Source of the DNA: Anastatus disparis
Taxonomy: Eukaryota > Arthropoda > Insecta > Hymenoptera > Eupelmidae
NCBI GenBank assembly: GCA_017163975.1
Contig: JAFFSR010000251.1
Span: 3,906,001-3,970,000 of the forward strand
Direction of reading: 5' to 3'
Length of the DNA stretch: 64,000 bases
The notes under the pieces were generated by a model. That model was not told the DNA's origin and made no database searches. It was given only the letters and a program-made list of their open reading frames with translations. Positions within the stretch are counted from its first letter, which is position 1; every line of letters starts with the position of its first letter. The position numbers and the translations under genes are program-made. Below are positions 61,985 through 64,000 of the stretch, one piece after another.

Positions 61985-62115
61985 ATCGTATATTCACCTC
62001 GGGAGAGAAGTTGACCATCAATTGCTCGCGTATTTGCCCCCTCGCTGCGCTCGGGGGCAAATCTTACGCGAGCATTTAATGGTCAACTTCTCTCCCTAGG
62101 TTAATAATATACTAT
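61985..62115. repeat. Hairpin cassette H2
   Basis: Outer ends ATCGTATATTCACC and AATAATATACTAT are inverted. GGGAGAGAAGTTGACCAT pairs with ATGGTCAACTTCTCTCCC, TTGCTCGCGTA with TACGCGAGCA, and TTTGCCCCC with GGGGGCAAA around a tcgctgcgctc loop. A 61-codon open frame ending in this region is a by-product of the palindrome. Confidence 0.78.
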
Positions 62116-64000
62116 TATTTGTTATTCATATCGAAAATTATGAGTTTTTAAAAAAAAATATACATATATATATAATCTTTCGTAGTGGTTAATCAATATT
62201 TACGAAGCAACCTCTTTTATCTTAATAGCATAATTAATCGATTTCTCGGAAGAGCAAAGGTAAAAAATAAATCTAAGAACTTGTCAAGTGTGTATCATAA
62301 AAATCGTGAGACTATTATATACTTGGAGAAACTTCTAGTTTATAGTGTTATTTAATTTAAAAAAAAAGGCGATATGAAAAATTATCTATCTCATACTGAC
62401 AGAAATCCACGTTACTTTTTTTTACCTCCTTTGTCGCTTCTTCTTCACCTTCCCTCTTCTTCTCGTGCATGACTTTTTCTTTTTAACTTTTTATCTCGAG
62501 CTTATGCACGTTCCACGAAAAAAGAAAAAGTGTTCTTGTATAAAATGATAACGAGATGGAAGCTTGCCCTCTTTGTTTATTCTCCTTATTTTCTCTCTCG
62601 TTTTCTTCTTTATCTATAAATAATCGTGACTCAAAATGTTAACAAGCTAATGGTTAAAATTGAAATCACTGTCGTTCCGATAATTTTAATTCCTTCGGAA
62701 GCTTTGGAATTTTTCGAAATCGCGCGTGGGAACTCATATCGAAGAAACATGATAAAAAGTTTGTATTTTTTACAAGAAAATACTTAAATATCCAGCCTGT
62801 TGAATAAGTTTTTGTTAACAGACGAGATCTTTCCTTTTTTTTTTAAATGATTCAGACAGTTTTAGTAAATCAATGTATTTCTCGAGGAAATTTAAATATA
62901 TTTTAAAAGTAGTTAATTATGTTTCGAGCGTGTTTTTGATAACAGTATTATAAATATTATGTTTAATTTTACGATCAGGAATTTTAATTTTGGTTAAATA
63001 AACGAAACAAGATTAGGGATTGATGTACAGTTTTTTGAAAAAATTTTAATCATTTAATTTTGATTAATTTACCGTAATGAAGATCATAAGAATTAGGTTA
63101 AAATTAAAATTTTTTGATTCCATCAAGCTACAATAAATAAATTATCGTAACCTTATGTGATCCATTTAATTAAGAAACGAATTTAATGATAATTTAAATA
63201 CAAGTTATTCACATAAATTAATTTTTGTCATTACTGGATTTATTAGGATCACGTAAATCTAATAAACAATCCTTTTAAATATTTTTGATCAATTTTTTAC
63301 TGAAAACACCCAAGCCATTTAAAACCCCAATACGCCTGAATCAGACAACGAATGCAATACGCGCATCATAAATATGCTTACACTTACAACAATAAAAAAT
63401 CGATAATACAAAAAAAAAAGAAAAAGAATACCAGAGACAAAGATCAGTACCGATAAAAGGTAAAAAGGAGAGTTCGCGAAATGGGGAGAGAAAGAAAAAA
63501 AATAAACCCTTTTTTTAACACGATTGTACATCGTGGCTTGCATCGTCATTGCGGCTCGAATTCACAATCCAACGATCGATGTCGTGCTGGTTTGCACATA
63601 ATGTGAATAAGGACCTGATTGTTTACCATTTTATTATTTTACTGTGCCCATAAAAATTGTTTAACAGTAAAATAATATGATAAATATGAATATTTAAAGG
63701 AACGAAATGAAGGTTGAAATTAAAAATTATCAGAAATATATGAATTTTGAAAAAATGGAAACTGATGAAGAGTAACATGCTTATAAAATAATTGTAAAAC
63801 ACAATTTTTTATCTTGTTAAATTTTATTTTTGTACCTTGAAAAATATGAAAAATATTAAATCTTATGGAAATAATCAAACTTGGTAAAATAGTAATAAAT
63901 TTTTATACTAGTTTATGGTTGATTGGAATGCACAATAAGAAATAAATATAATCATTAATGTAAAATTTTCTCTAGAAATTGAAAGACATAAATGTTTTAC
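62116..64000. other. AT-rich sequence, no gene seen
   Basis: TC-rich block at 62.4-62.6 kb, then AT-rich spacer, and a purine-rich block at 63.4-63.6 kb. Nothing else was recognised. Confidence 0.55.

Noticed and set aside
61914..62099. 61-codon plus-strand open frame
   Set aside because: It runs through hairpin cassette H2, so the frame is a by-product of the palindrome.

Overview
This 64 kb window is AT-rich eukaryotic DNA, most likely from an insect. A small-genome hymenopteran-like texture (AT-rich spacers, (TC/GA)n and tatatacg blocks, tRNA-derived SINEs, TA-flanked foldback elements) fits, but the taxon is inference. No conserved housekeeping gene, rRNA, true tRNA gene, operon or CRISPR array is recognisable. 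Almost every long open frame is low-complexity (poly-F/K/R/S from T, A, GA and TC tracts) and is not annotated as a gene.

The exception is a plus-strand gene at about 19.1-26.3 kb. A TATA-like box and three copies of a short leader unit with splice-like borders precede an exon that encodes a 23-residue signal peptide. Eighteen tiny exons of 30-48 nt follow. Each begins after AG, ends just before GT, and is phase 0 on both sides. Each encodes one Gly/Tyr/Ser/Pro repeat of the type GGYGPPQGYS. The introns are also homologous to one another, about 70-90 nt, so the locus grew by tandem amplification of an exon+intron unit of about 100-120 bp. The predicted product is 221 residues, secreted, glycine-rich and basic. 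Because every internal exon is symmetric, any exon can be skipped without a frameshift. I do not recognise the family.

Mobile DNA has invaded this gene. Intron 1 holds a tRNA-derived SINE with a 14 bp target duplication. Intron 12 (4.1 kb against about 75 bp elsewhere) holds a 1.75 kb near-complete palindromic element flanked by TA with a tRNA-like sequence in each arm. It also holds decayed minus-strand coding remnants and a 548 bp terminal-inverted-repeat element.

The rest of the window is non-coding or intronic. It contains three more SINE copies (48.1, 48.4 and 59.7 kb), TA-flanked MITEs (34.4 and 44.1 kb), elements with CCCTG...CAGGG ends (24.7, 34.1 and 59.7 kb), an inverted duplication at 45.3-45.7 kb and a possible piggyBac-like relic at 37.6 kb. 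At 60.7-62.1 kb there is a cluster of palindromes, including two hairpin cassettes with the same ends but unrelated stems. Elsewhere, 300-1000 bp blocks of higher GC and simple-repeat content alternate with very AT-rich spacers.
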